The notes under the pieces are model-generated. The model worked only from the letters and a program-made list of their open reading frames with translations. It was not told the DNA's origin and did no database searches. A stretch of 64,000 bases of DNA, from NCBI RefSeq assembly GCF_022761125.1, contig NZ_JAKWJR010000004.1, forward strand, positions 1 through 64,000. The letters run 5' to 3'. Below are positions 45,619-54,623 of the stretch, one piece after another. This DNA comes from Nocardioides sp. SR21. Lineage in GTDB: Bacteria > Actinomycetota > Actinomycetes > Propionibacteriales > Nocardioidaceae. The first letter of the stretch is position 1. Each line of letters starts with the position of its first letter. The position numbers and the translations under genes are program-made.

Positions 45619-46769
45619 GTCACGGCCCGCGCCGGCGTCCAGCCGGTGAACGTGCCGATCGGGGCGGTGGTCTCGACGCTGATCCGGGTGAGCTCGCCGC
45701 CGTGGTCGGCGTACGCCGCGGCGAGCAGCTGCTCGGTCTCGAGCGTCACGCCGTGGACGACGATCCGGCCGCCCGGCCGCAGCACTCCCAGGCAGGCGTC
45801 GAGCACGCCGGGTGCGGTCGCGCCGCCGCCGATGAAGACCGCGTCGGGAGACCGCAGGCCGGCCAGCGCGTCGGGTGCCGGGCCGTTCACGACCTGTAGG
45901 TCCGGAACGCCCAGAGCCCTTGCGTTGCTGGCGATCCGGGCCGCGCGCTCGGCGTTCGCCTCGACGGCCGTGGTCGTGCAGGACGGGTGCGCGCGCATCC
46001 ACTCGATGCCGACGGAGCCGGCTCCGGCGCCGACGTCCCAGAGGTGCTCGCCAGGGACCGGCGCCAGCCTGGAGAGGGCGGAGGCGCGCAGGTCCCGCTT
46101 GGTCAGCTGGCCGTCGTGCTCGAAGGCGTCGTCCGGCAGCCCGGCGACCCAGCCGCCGGCCGGTGGTCCGCCGAGCTCGAGGGCGAGCACGTGCAGGGCG
46201 GGTACGTCGGCGGGCAGCTCGGCCGCAGTCGTCTCCAGGCGCGACTCCGTCGCCGACCCCAGGTCGCTGAGCACGGTCACCCGGGATCGGCCGTAGCCGG
46301 CGCCGACGAGCAGGCTCGCCACCGCCGGCGCGTCGGACGACAGCACGAGCACGCGATGCCCGGGAGCGAGCTGACGCAGGACGGCGTGCGGGTCCCGCCC
46401 CACCACCGTTACGACGGTCGAGGACTCCGCCGACCAGCCCATCCGGGCGCGCGCCAGTGCGACCGACGACACCGCGGGGAGGACGCGGACCCGCTCGGCG
46501 CCGAGCAGCTCGATCAGCGTCGTACCGATGCCGGACACCAACGGGTCACCCGACGCGAGCGCGACTGCGGTGCCGTCCAGGGATGCGAGCAACGACGGCA
46601 GTCCGTCGCGGAGCGGCGAGGGCCAAGGCTCGCGGCGCTGGCCGGGCACGTCGGGGAGGAGGTCGAGGTGCCGTCGCCCGCCCAGCACGACCGACGCGGA
46701 CGTCACCTCGTCGCGAGCCGCCGCGGGGAGCCCCGCCCAGCCGTCGGCGCCGATGCCCACCACGATCAT
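45585..46769 (-). CDS. cobL: Precorrin-6Y C5,15-methyltransferase (decarboxylating) CobL, fused CbiE-CbiT
   Basis: A 394-aa two-domain enzyme that methylates C5 and C15 and decarboxylates the C12 acetate. The CbiE half (about 1-200) begins MIVVGIGADGWAGLPAAARD and has ALASGDPLVSGIGTTLIELL. The CbiT half (about 205-394) has LTKRDLRASALSRLAPVPGE and the SAM site LWDVGAGAGSVGIEWMRAHP. ATG 46769 is chosen (GTG one codon upstream is possible). TAGCGT lies 11 nt upstream. It is divergent from riboswitch 2 and not itself led by a riboswitch, so it may escape cobalamin control. Confidence 0.93.
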   Translation of the reverse strand: MIVVGIGADGWAGLPAAARDEVTSASVVLGGRRHLDLLPDVPGQRREPWPSPLRDGLPSLLASLDGTAVALASGDPLVSGIGTTLIELLGAERVRVLPAVSSVALARARMGWSAESSTVVTVVGRDPHAVLRQLAPGHRVLVLSSDAPAVASLLVGAGYGRSRVTVLSDLGSATESRLETTAAELPADVPALHVLALELGGPPAGGWVAGLPDDAFEHDGQLTKRDLRASALSRLAPVPGEHLWDVGAGAGSVGIEWMRAHPSCTTTAVEANAERAARIASNARALGVPDLQVVNGPAPDALAGLRSPDAVFIGGGATAPGVLDACLGVLRPGGRIVVHGVTLETEQLLAAAYADHGGELTRISVETTAPIGTFTGWTPARAVTQWAFRTRAGS

Positions 46770-46805
46770 CACGCGGCCAGACGCTATCGTGTCCGCCAAC
46801 AGGCA

Positions 46806-46955
46806 CGAGGTGCCCCAACGGCCCGGCCATCGGAAACGGTGGGAAGGGTGGGCGGGGAGAATCTGGGAAGCCGGTGAGACTCCGGCACAGGCCCGCTGCG
46901 GTGAGCCGAGCCTTCGCGAGAGCGAGGGACTCGACAAGTCCGAAGACCGGCCTCG
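46806..46955 (+). ncRNA. Cobalamin riboswitch 2 (leads the chelatase-cobO-cobBC-cobT-cobD unit)
   Basis: Core elements are GGGAAGCCGGTGAGACTCCG, GCACAGGCCCGCTGCGGTGA and AAGTCCGAAGACCGGCC. A P1-type pairing joins CGAGG (46806-46810) to CCTCG (46951-46955). TATCGT at 46785 may be the -10. It ends 41 nt before the start codon, whose ribosome binding site GGGAG could be masked. Confidence 0.93.
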
Positions 46956-46996
46956 CGCCCGACCATGACCCATGGCGAATCGAGCGGGAGCCTCAG

Positions 46997-48949
46997 ATGC
47001 CGGTGCCGTACCCATTTTCAGCCGTTGTCGGATGTGACTCCGACGGTCTCGACGACATGGGCCTGGCCCTCGTCCTCACCACGATCGCCCCGGAGATCGG
47101 CGGCGTCCTGGTGCGCGGCGAGAAGGGCACCGCGAAGTCGACGACGGTCCGCGGCCTGGCCGCCGTGCTGCCGCCGATCGAGGTGTACGCCGACGACCGC
47201 TTCGGCATCGACCCCACCGACCCCGCGGCCACCTCGCCCGACGGGCCGTTCGCGGCCGACGCCGAGACGCTGACCCGGCCGGTGCGCCTGGTCGAGCTCC
47301 CGGTCGGCGCGACCGAGGACCGCGTCCTCGGCTCGCTGCACCTGGAGCGCGCGCTCGCGCAGGGCAGGGTCGAGTACGAGCCCGGGCTGCTGGCCCGCGC
47401 GCACCGCGGGATCCTGTACGTCGACGAGGTGAACCTGCTCCACGACCACCTCGTCGACCTGCTGCTCGACGCCGCCGCCATGGGCCGCGCGACCGTCGAG
47501 CGCGACGGCGTCTCGGTCGAGCACGCCGCGCGGTTCGTGCTGATCGGCACCATGAACCCGGAGGAGGGCGAGCTGCGCCCGCAGCTGCTCGACCGGTTCG
47601 GGCTCACCGTCGAGGTGGCCGCGTCGCGCGTCCCGCCCCAGCGGGTGGAGGTGGTGCGCCGCCGGATGGCGTACGACGCCGACCCGGCCGGGTTCGCCGC
47701 GCGCTACCGCGACGCCGACCGTGCGCTGACCGAGCGGATCGAGGTGGCGCGCGAGCGGGTCGGCAAGATCCGGCTGACCGACGCCGCGCTGCTCAAGATC
47801 GCCGAGGTGTGCGCGGCGTTCGAGGTCGACGGGCTGCGCGCCGACATCGTCACCGCCCGCGCCGCGATCGCGCACGCGGCCTGGGAGGGCCGCGACGAGG
47901 TCACCCGCGCCGACATCCGCCGGGCCGCGCTGCTCGCGCTGCCGCACCGCCGGCGCCGCAACCCGTTCGACGCCCCGGGCCTCGACGAGGACCTGCTCGA
48001 CCAGGTCCTCGGTGACGAGGAGCTGCCGCCCGAGCCGCCCGAGGGGCCGGCCAGCGGTGAGCAGGCAACCGAACCCGAGGCCGATTCGGTTGCTGACGCA
48101 CCGCCGGCCGGCAGCACCGCCGCCCCGGCGCCGGGACCTTCCGGTGGCGAGTCGGTGGTCGACGCGGCAGCGCCGTACCGCCCGAAGCTGTTCACGGTCA
48201 CCGGCCTCGGCTCGGGGACCGCCGGCCGCCGCAGCCGGGCCATCGCCAGCAGCGGCCGTCGCATCGGCGCGCGGCCGGGCACCTCCGGGTCGGTGCACCT
48301 GGTCGAGACGCTCAAGGCGGCCGCAGCCCGGCCCGATCGCGCCCCCGGGCGGGTCGTGCTGCAGGGGGACGACCTGCGGATCGCCGTTCGCGAGGGCCGG
48401 GAGGCCAACCTCGTCCTCTTCTGCGTCGACGCCTCGGGATCCATGGCCGCGCGCAAGCGGATGACCCAGGTGAAGACGGCCGTCCTGTCGCTGCTGCTCG
48501 ACGCCTACCGGCGCCGCGACAAGGTCGGGCTGATCACGTTCCGCGGTGCGGACGCCGCGCTCGCGCTGCCGCCGACCCACAGCGTCGACATCGCGGCGGT
48601 CCGTCTCGACGAGCTCCCGGCCGGCGGCCGGACCCCGTTGGCCGAGGGCCTGCTCGAGGCCGCCCGGGTCCTGGAGCGCGAACGGGTCCGCGATCCGCAC
48701 CTGCGGCCGCTGCTCGTCGTGGTCACCGACGGCCGCGCCACGGGAGGGACCGACCCGGTCACCCGCTCGCTCCAGGCCGCCGACCACGTGGCCGCTCTCG
48801 GCGTGACCACGATCGTCGTCGACGGTGAGAGCGGCCCGCTGCGCCTCGGCCTGGCCGCCCGGCTGGCGGCGCACCTGCGCGCCGAGTACTTGCCGGTCGC
48901 CGAGGTCAGCGCCGAGACGCTGGCCGGTGCCGTGCGAGGAGCAGCCTGA
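46997..48949 (+). CDS. Cobaltochelatase-associated AAA/VWA protein (magnesium chelatase ChlI-ChlD-like fusion)
   Basis: A 650-aa protein joining an I-type AAA+ ATPase and a D-type VWA domain; with CobN it should insert Co2+ into hydrogenobyrinic acid a,c-diamide. The AAA part (about 1-330) has Walker A RGEKGTAKSTTVRG, GILYVDEVNLLHDHLVDLLL as Walker B, and IGTMNPEEGELRPQLLDRF. An acidic Pro-rich linker (about 345-400) follows. The VWA part (about 460-650) has the MIDAS motif CVDASGSMA and VVVTDGRATGG. Located right after riboswitch 2. Confidence 0.9.
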   Translation: MPVPYPFSAVVGCDSDGLDDMGLALVLTTIAPEIGGVLVRGEKGTAKSTTVRGLAAVLPPIEVYADDRFGIDPTDPAATSPDGPFAADAETLTRPVRLVELPVGATEDRVLGSLHLERALAQGRVEYEPGLLARAHRGILYVDEVNLLHDHLVDLLLDAAAMGRATVERDGVSVEHAARFVLIGTMNPEEGELRPQLLDRFGLTVEVAASRVPPQRVEVVRRRMAYDADPAGFAARYRDADRALTERIEVARERVGKIRLTDAALLKIAEVCAAFEVDGLRADIVTARAAIAHAAWEGRDEVTRADIRRAALLALPHRRRRNPFDAPGLDEDLLDQVLGDEELPPEPPEGPASGEQATEPEADSVADAPPAGSTAAPAPGPSGGESVVDAAAPYRPKLFTVTGLGSGTAGRRSRAIASSGRRIGARPGTSGSVHLVETLKAAAARPDRAPGRVVLQGDDLRIAVREGREANLVLFCVDASGSMAARKRMTQVKTAVLSLLLDAYRRRDKVGLITFRGADAALALPPTHSVDIAAVRLDELPAGGRTPLAEGLLEAARVLERERVRDPHLRPLLVVVTDGRATGGTDPVTRSLQAADHVAALGVTTIVVDGESGPLRLGLAARLAAHLRAEYLPVAEVSAETLAGAVRGAA

Positions 48950-49563
48950 TGCCGCAGGGACAGCCGACCACCGTCCCCGACGACGGCCTCACCACCCGGC
49001 AGCGCCGCAACCGGCCGCTGGTGATGGTGCACACCGGCGACGGCAAGGGGAAGTCGACCGCCGCGTTCGGCCTCGCCCTGCGCGGGTGGAACCAGGGCTG
49101 GCGGATCGGGGTCTTCCAGTTCGTGAAGTCCGCCAAGTGGCGGATCGGCGAGCAGACCGTGCTCGAGCGGCTCGGCGCCCTGCACGACGAGACCGGTGAG
49201 GGCGGTCCGGTCGAGTGGCACAAGATGGGCTCCGGCTGGTCGTGGAGCCGCAAGCAGGGCGAGGCCGAGGACCACGAGGTCGCGGCCCGCGAGGGCTGGC
49301 AGGAGATCAAGCGCCGCCTCGCCGACGAGACCCACGACCTGCTGGTCCTCGACGAGTTCACCTACCCGATGAAGTGGGGGTGGGTGGACGTCGACGATGT
49401 CGTCGCGACGCTCGCGAACCGGCCGGGCTTCCAGCACGTGGTGATCACCGGCCGCAACGCCGACCCGCGGCTCGTCGAGGTCGCCGACCTGGTCACCGAG
49501 ATGACCAAGGTCAAGCACCCGATGGACGCCGGCCAGAAGGGCCAGAAGGGCATCGAGTGGTGA
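48949..49563 (+). CDS. cobO: Cob(I)yrinic acid a,c-diamide adenosyltransferase CobO
   Basis: A 204-aa adenosyltransferase that transfers the 5'-deoxyadenosyl group of ATP to cobalt. The P-loop MVHTGDGKGKSTAAFGLALR lies near residues 26-45, and further blocks are GVFQFVKSAKWRIGEQ, LLVLDEFTYPMKWGWVD and VITGRNADPRLVEVADLVTE, all CobA/CobO/BtuR type. Start and previous stop overlap by one base (TGATG). The next gene begins in a GTGA overlap. Confidence 0.95.
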   Translation: MPQGQPTTVPDDGLTTRQRRNRPLVMVHTGDGKGKSTAAFGLALRGWNQGWRIGVFQFVKSAKWRIGEQTVLERLGALHDETGEGGPVEWHKMGSGWSWSRKQGEAEDHEVAAREGWQEIKRRLADETHDLLVLDEFTYPMKWGWVDVDDVVATLANRPGFQHVVITGRNADPRLVEVADLVTEMTKVKHPMDAGQKGQKGIEW

Positions 49564-51857
49564 GGCTGCCACGGCTGGTGGTCGCGGCGCCGTCGACCGG
49601 CCAGGGCAAGACCACCGTCGCCACCGGCCTGATGGCCGCGCTCCGCAGCGCGGGACACGTCGTCAGCGGCCACAAGGTCGGACCGGACTACATCGACCCG
49701 GGCTACCACGCCCTCGCGACCGGACGGCCCGGCCGCAACCTCGACCCGCACCTGGTCGGGGAGGAGCGGATCGTCCCCCTGCTGCTGCACGGCGCCGCGG
49801 GTGCCGACGTCGCGGTCGTCGAGGGCGTGATGGGCCTGTACGACGGCCGCCTCGACACCGACGGGTTCGCGTCCACCGCCCACGTCTCCACGCTCACCGC
49901 CTCGCCGGTGGTGCTCGTGCTCGACGTCGCGCGGCTCTCCCGCTCCGCCGGGGCGATCGCGGCCGGGATGGCGGCGTACGACCCGGACGTCGAGATCGCC
50001 GGCGTCATCCTCAACCGCACCCGCTCGGAGCGGAACACCGCCGAGATCGTGCGGTCGATGGAGCGCACCGGGCTCCCGGTCCTGGGCACGCTGCCGCACG
50101 ACGGCGACCTCGTGGCGCCGTCGCGGCACCTCGGGCTGGTGCCGGTCGCCGAGCGTGACGAGTCGGTGCGGATGATCGAGAGGCTCGGCGAGCAGGTCGC
50201 GCAGCACCTCGACCTCGAAGCGCTGCTCGCGATCGCCCGCGGCGCCCCCGACCTCGACGCCGTGCCGTGGACTCCCGAGATCACCACCCCGGGCGCGAGC
50301 CGCCCCGTCGTGGCGATGGCCGGCGGCCGCGCGTTCACCTTCCGCTACGCCGAGACCGAGGAGCTGCTCGCGGCGGCGGGCTGCCGGGTCGTCACGTTCG
50401 ACCCGCTGACCGACCGCGCGCTCCCTGCCGGCACGCGCGGGATCTACCTCGGCGGCGGGTTCCCCGAGATGTACGCCGCCGAGCTCGCCGCGAACACCAG
50501 CCTGCTCGCCGACCTGCGCTCCGCCGTGACGTCGGGGGTGCCGACGGTCGCCGAGTGCGCGGGCCTGCTCTACCTGGCCGAGTCGCTCGACGGCGTGCCG
50601 ATGGCCGGCGCGATCCCGGCCGTCGCCGCGATGTCGGAACGGCTGACGTTGCGCTACCCGGTCGTCACCGCGACCGCCGACTCGCTGCTGGTGCGGGCGG
50701 GGGAGCAGGTGACGGCCCACGAGTTCCACCGCACCCGGACCACGCCGGACCAGGAGTTCACCAGCGCGACCCTGCACGCGTCCTACCTGCACACCCACTG
50801 GGCCGGCCACCCGCACCTCGCGCAGCGGTTCGCGGACGCGGTCCACGCGGCCGACGAGCCTGTCGATCCGCTGCGCCACCACGGTGACCGCGAGGTCGGC
50901 GCCGGGCTGCTCGACTTCGCCGTGAACGTGTACGACGGAGCGCGGCCGGCGTGGCTCGACCGCGCGCTGCACGCCGCGGTGGAGGACGTCGCGGCGTACC
51001 CCGACGCGCGGCCGGCCGTGCGGGCGCTCGCGGCCCGCTACGGTCTCCCGGAGCAGCACGTCCTCCCGACCGCGGGGGCCGCCGAGGCGTTCACGCTGGT
51101 CGCGCGGCTCCGCCCGTGGCAGCGGCCGGTCGTCGTGCACCCGCAGTTCACCGAGCCGCAGGTCGCGCTGGAGGCCGCTGGTCGCAAGGTCGCCGAGGTG
51201 GTGTGCCGCGCCGAGGACGGCTTCGCGCTCGACCCCGACGCGGTGCCGGCCGACGCCGACCTCGTGATCGTCGGGAACCCCACCAACCCGACCGGTGTGC
51301 TGCACCCGGCGGAGCTGGTCGCGCGGCTGCGCCGACCGGGCCGCGTGCTCGTGGTCGACGAGGCGTTCATGGACGCGGTGCCCGGCGAGACCGAGTCGCT
51401 GCTGCCGCACCGGCTCGAGGGCGTCCTGGTCACCCGGAGCCTGACCAAGCACTGGTCGATCCCCGGCATCCGGGCCGGCTGCGTCGCCGGCGACCCGGAG
51501 CTGGTCCGCGAGCTCGCGCTGGTCCAGACGCCGTGGTCGGTCTCGGGTCCGGCCGTCGCGGCGATGGTGGCGACGTCCACCCCGGTCGCCGCGGAGGAGG
51601 CGCTCCGCCGGGCCGCCGAGATCGGCGAATGGCGCGCACACCTCGAGGCCGGCCTGCGCGACCGCGGCATCGAGCACGTCGCCTCGACCGCCCCGTTCGT
51701 CCTCGCCCGCCTGGGCTCCGGTGTGCGCGAATCCCTGCGTGCGCAGGGGATCGCCGTGCGCCGGGCCGACACGTTCCCCGGCCTCACCGACTCCTGGGCG
51801 CGGATCGCCGTCCGCCCTCCCCGCCTCACCGACCGGCTCCTCGCCGCCCTCACCTGA
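49560..51857 (+). CDS. cobBC: CobB-CobC fusion: cobyrinate a,c-diamide synthase joined to an aminotransferase-like decarboxylase
   Basis: A 765-aa fusion. The CobB part (about 1-445) has P-loop APSTGQGKTTVATG, VVEGVMGLYDGRLDTDGFAS, and a C-terminal glutaminase with Cys333 in TVAECAGLLYLAES; it amidates the a and c side chains. The CobC-like part (about 450-765) is a fold-type I PLP enzyme with IVGNPTNPTGVLHPAELVAR and the PLP lysine at about 630 in TRSLTKHWSIPGIRAG. It probably makes aminopropanol phosphate from threonine phosphate. The start is GTG 49560 in a GTGA overlap. No stop or frameshift separates the halves. Confidence 0.9.
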   Translation: MRLPRLVVAAPSTGQGKTTVATGLMAALRSAGHVVSGHKVGPDYIDPGYHALATGRPGRNLDPHLVGEERIVPLLLHGAAGADVAVVEGVMGLYDGRLDTDGFASTAHVSTLTASPVVLVLDVARLSRSAGAIAAGMAAYDPDVEIAGVILNRTRSERNTAEIVRSMERTGLPVLGTLPHDGDLVAPSRHLGLVPVAERDESVRMIERLGEQVAQHLDLEALLAIARGAPDLDAVPWTPEITTPGASRPVVAMAGGRAFTFRYAETEELLAAAGCRVVTFDPLTDRALPAGTRGIYLGGGFPEMYAAELAANTSLLADLRSAVTSGVPTVAECAGLLYLAESLDGVPMAGAIPAVAAMSERLTLRYPVVTATADSLLVRAGEQVTAHEFHRTRTTPDQEFTSATLHASYLHTHWAGHPHLAQRFADAVHAADEPVDPLRHHGDREVGAGLLDFAVNVYDGARPAWLDRALHAAVEDVAAYPDARPAVRALAARYGLPEQHVLPTAGAAEAFTLVARLRPWQRPVVVHPQFTEPQVALEAAGRKVAEVVCRAEDGFALDPDAVPADADLVIVGNPTNPTGVLHPAELVARLRRPGRVLVVDEAFMDAVPGETESLLPHRLEGVLVTRSLTKHWSIPGIRAGCVAGDPELVRELALVQTPWSVSGPAVAAMVATSTPVAAEEALRRAAEIGEWRAHLEAGLRDRGIEHVASTAPFVLARLGSGVRESLRAQGIAVRRADTFPGLTDSWARIAVRPPRLTDRLLAALT

Positions 51858-51868
51858 CAGGAACCGCC

Positions 51869-52909
51869 ATGCCGTACGTCTCCGCACCCTCCGATGTCGC
51901 CCGCGGCCACGCCGCCAAGCGGCTGGCCGCACTCGCCACGCCCCCGGGTGCTCTCGGCCGCCTCGGCGAGCTCGGCGTCTGGGTCGCCGCCTGCCAGGGG
52001 CAGGTCCCTCCGGAGCCCGTCGACGCCGTGCGCCTGGTGATCTTCGCCGGCGACCACGGCGTCGCGCAGCACGGCGTCTCGGCGTTCCCGCCCGCGATCA
52101 CCGGCGCGATGGTGCGCACGTTCCTGGCCGGCAAGGCCGGTGTCAACGCGCTGGCGGACGCGCACGGCGTCGCCGTGCGGGTGCTCGACCTCGGCGTCGA
52201 CGAGGACTTCGACGACCTCGACGCGGACACGCGCGCCGCGCTGACGGCGTACAAGATCCGCCGCTCCAGCGGAGCCATCCACCTCGAGGACGCCCTCACC
52301 CGCGCGCAGGCCGAGGCGGCGCTGGCGGCCGGCGCGGCCGTGGCCCGCGAGGAGATCCTGGCCGGCGCGCAGCTGCTGCTGAGCGGCGACATGGGCATCG
52401 GCAACACGACCCCCGCTGCTGCGCTGATCGCCGCCGGGCTGGGCCTTCCCGCCAGCGAGGTCGTCGGGCGCGGCACCGGCATCGACGACGAGGCGCTGCG
52501 TTTCAAGGCCCACGTCATCGACGACGCACTCGTGCGCGCGGGCGAGCGGGCCGAGGACCCCGTCGAGACCCTGGCCGCGCTCGGCAGCGCCGACCTCGCG
52601 GCCACCACCGGCTACCTGCTCGCGGCGGCGCAGGACGGCGTGCCCGTGCTGCTCGACGGGTTGATGAGCGTGGCCTGCGCGTTCACCGCCGACCGGATCG
52701 AGCCCGGCGCCGCGGCGTGGTTCGCCGCGGGGCACCGCTCGACCGAGCCGGCCCAGTCCCTGGCGCTGGCGAAGATGGGCCTCGAGCCGCTGCTCGACCT
52801 CGGCATGCGGCTGGGTGAGGGCACCGGTGCGGTCGCGGCCGTCCCGGTCGTCCGCAGCGCCACCGCCCTCCTGCGCGACGTGGCGCTGCTGTCCGAGCTC
52901 GGGACGTGA
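51869..52909 (+). CDS. cobT: Nicotinate-nucleotide--dimethylbenzimidazole phosphoribosyltransferase CobT
   Basis: A 346-aa enzyme that makes alpha-ribazole phosphate, the lower-ligand precursor. Family blocks are ATPPGALGRLGELGVWVAAC, VIFAGDHGVAQHGVSAFPPA, LLLSGDMGIGNTTPAAALIA and the catalytic-Glu region LGMRLGEGTGAVAAVPVV near residue 316. The start ATG 51869 has ACAGGA upstream and follows cobBC by 11 nt. It overlaps cobD by GTGA. Confidence 0.95.
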   Translation: MPYVSAPSDVARGHAAKRLAALATPPGALGRLGELGVWVAACQGQVPPEPVDAVRLVIFAGDHGVAQHGVSAFPPAITGAMVRTFLAGKAGVNALADAHGVAVRVLDLGVDEDFDDLDADTRAALTAYKIRRSSGAIHLEDALTRAQAEAALAAGAAVAREEILAGAQLLLSGDMGIGNTTPAAALIAAGLGLPASEVVGRGTGIDDEALRFKAHVIDDALVRAGERAEDPVETLAALGSADLAATTGYLLAAAQDGVPVLLDGLMSVACAFTADRIEPGAAAWFAAGHRSTEPAQSLALAKMGLEPLLDLGMRLGEGTGAVAAVPVVRSATALLRDVALLSELGT

Positions 52910-53814
52910 ACCCGCGCGCCGCCGGCCTGCTGATCGGGTACGCCGCGGACCGGCTGCTCGGCGACCCGCAGCGGTGGCACCCGGTCGCCGGCTTCGGGGC
53001 GCTGGCCACCCGGCTCGAACGGATCTCGTACGGCGACTCCCGCGGCCGAGGCGTCCTGCACGAGGCCGTGCTCGTCGGCGGAGCGGTCGGGCTCGGCCTG
53101 GCCGTCGACCGGGTCCCCGTTGCCCGGACGGCCCTGGTGGCCGCGACGACGTGGGTCGTCCTCGGCGGCCGCTCGCTGGAGCGGGAGGCCGACGCCGTGC
53201 ACGCGCTGCTGGCGGCGGGGGACCTGCCGGGTGCGCGGGTCCGCGTACGCCGACTCGTCGGTCGGGACACCGAGCACCTCGACGCCTCGGAGATCTCGCG
53301 CGCGGTCGTCGAGTCCGTCGCCGAGAACACCTCCGACGCGGTCGTCGCGCCGCTGGTCTGGGGCGGTCTCCTGGGGCCGGTCGGCCTGCTCGGCTACCGC
53401 GCCGCCAACACCCTCGACGCGATGGTGGGTCACCGCAACTCGCGCTACGAGCGCTTCGGCTGGGCCGCGGCCCGACTCGACGACGTGGTGAACCTGCCCG
53501 GCTCCCGGCTCTCGGGCCTTCTCGTGCTGGTGGGCGATCCGGCCCGCGCGCCCCACGCCTGGCGGGCCTGGCGGCGTGACGCCGCTGCGCACCCGAGCCC
53601 CAACGGCGGCGTGGTCGAGGCGGCGTTCGCAGGCGCGCTCGGGATCCGGCTCGGCGGCACGAACCGCTACTACGGCGACCGCACCGAGCACCGCGCGGTC
53701 CTCGGTGACGGGCGGCCCACGGAGCCCGGCGACATCCCGGCCGCGAACCGGCTCGCGCGCCGCGTCGGGATCGGTGCCGCCCTCGTTAGTGCGTGGATCG
53801 CGAGGCGCCGATGA
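52906..53814 (+). CDS. cobD: Adenosylcobinamide-phosphate synthase CobD (CbiB)
   Basis: A 302-aa membrane enzyme that attaches aminopropanol (phosphate) to adenosylcobyric acid. It opens with LLIGYAADRLLGDPQRWHPV. Further family blocks are GRDTEHLDASEISRAVVESV, AENTSDAVVAPLVWGGLLGP and AANTLDAMVGHRNSRYERFG. The last block region carries FAGALGIRLGGTNRYYG. Several hydrophobic stretches fit a polytopic protein. GTG 52906 overlaps cobT; the stop overlaps the CbiX-like gene as ATGA. Confidence 0.93.
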   Translation: MNPRAAGLLIGYAADRLLGDPQRWHPVAGFGALATRLERISYGDSRGRGVLHEAVLVGGAVGLGLAVDRVPVARTALVAATTWVVLGGRSLEREADAVHALLAAGDLPGARVRVRRLVGRDTEHLDASEISRAVVESVAENTSDAVVAPLVWGGLLGPVGLLGYRAANTLDAMVGHRNSRYERFGWAAARLDDVVNLPGSRLSGLLVLVGDPARAPHAWRAWRRDAAAHPSPNGGVVEAAFAGALGIRLGGTNRYYGDRTEHRAVLGDGRPTEPGDIPAANRLARRVGIGAALVSAWIARRR

Positions 53815-54479
53815 CCGACCACCTGGTCCTCGTCGGGATGTCGGTCAGCGACGTGGACGCGCGCGACGAGCTGCGGGCGGAAGCCGAGAATCGTCAAGCC
53901 ACGTTGGCCTTCCTGCAGATGGGCGACCCGTCGCTGTCGGCCGAGCTGACGCGGCTCGCCGACGCCGGCGCCACCACGATCACCCTCGTCGGCATCGACA
54001 GGGGGCCCATCGCGCCGGGCCACTCGTGGCTGCGCAGGATCGCCGCCCACTGGTGGCGGGAGCGGGCCGGCGCCCGTCCCGACGTCCTCGTCACCACCGA
54101 CCTCGGGGTCGCCGTCCCGATCACCGGGGCCGAGCCGGGACTGACCTCGGCCGCCTGGGCGGACGTCTCCGGGCACCGGCACCAGGTCATGCTCTGCCGG
54201 GGTCCGCGGTGCACGGCGATGGGAGCGGTCGACGGCCTGCGCGCGATGGTGCTGGCGATCATCGAGCACGAGCTGACCGACGACGACGTGCTCCTCGTGC
54301 ACACCGGGTGCCAGTTCCCGTGCAACCAGGCGCCGGTCGTCAGCGTCCAGCCCGACGACGTCTGGTACGGCGGCGTGGATGCGACCGTGGCCGCCGAGAT
54401 CGTGGCCGAGCACCTCGTCGCCGGCCGGGTCGTGGACAGTCATCAACTCCCGAGAAATAAGGGCCCTGAGACCTGCTAG
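53811..54479 (+). CDS. CbiX-like domain fused to a [2Fe-2S] ferredoxin-like domain
   Basis: A 222-aa protein. The N-terminal part (about 1-118) follows the CbiX chelatase pattern (LRAEAENRQATLAFLQMGDP, then ADAGATTITLVGIDRGPIAP with GH at its end), but the usual HGS near the start is GMSVSD, so the first catalytic His is missing. The C-terminal part has CRGPRC (Cys129, Cys134) and CQFPC (Cys167, Cys171), a thioredoxin-like [2Fe-2S] ferredoxin pattern. It could be a cobalt- or electron-handling factor rather than a chelatase. Last gene of riboswitch unit 2. Confidence 0.75.
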   Translation: MTDHLVLVGMSVSDVDARDELRAEAENRQATLAFLQMGDPSLSAELTRLADAGATTITLVGIDRGPIAPGHSWLRRIAAHWWRERAGARPDVLVTTDLGVAVPITGAEPGLTSAAWADVSGHRHQVMLCRGPRCTAMGAVDGLRAMVLAIIEHELTDDDVLLVHTGCQFPCNQAPVVSVQPDDVWYGGVDATVAAEIVAEHLVAGRVVDSHQLPRNKGPETC

Positions 54480-54489
54480 CCTGCTCCCA

Positions 54490-54577
54490 CGGACGTGAGG
54501 AAGCCGGTGGGATTCCGGCACAGTCGCGCTACTGTGACATCGCTCGAGAGGGCGGTGGAGTCAGACCCAAGTGTCCG
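54490..54577 (+). ncRNA. Cobalamin riboswitch 3 (leads cbtB-cbtA)
   Basis: GAGGAAGCCGGTGGGATTCC, GGCACAGTCGCGCTACTGTG and GGAGTCAGACCC form a compact cobalamin riboswitch of the kind found before cbtB genes. P1 is GGAC (54491-54494) with GTCC. A GGGGG-CGCATCCA-CCCCC hairpin directly follows (54594-54611) and abuts the ribosome binding site GAGGAGG, a likely expression platform. TAGCCT at 54477 may be its -10. Confidence 0.9.
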
Positions 54578-54623
54578 TTACATCCCATTGACCGGGGGCG
54601 CATCCACCCCCTGAGGAGGACAC

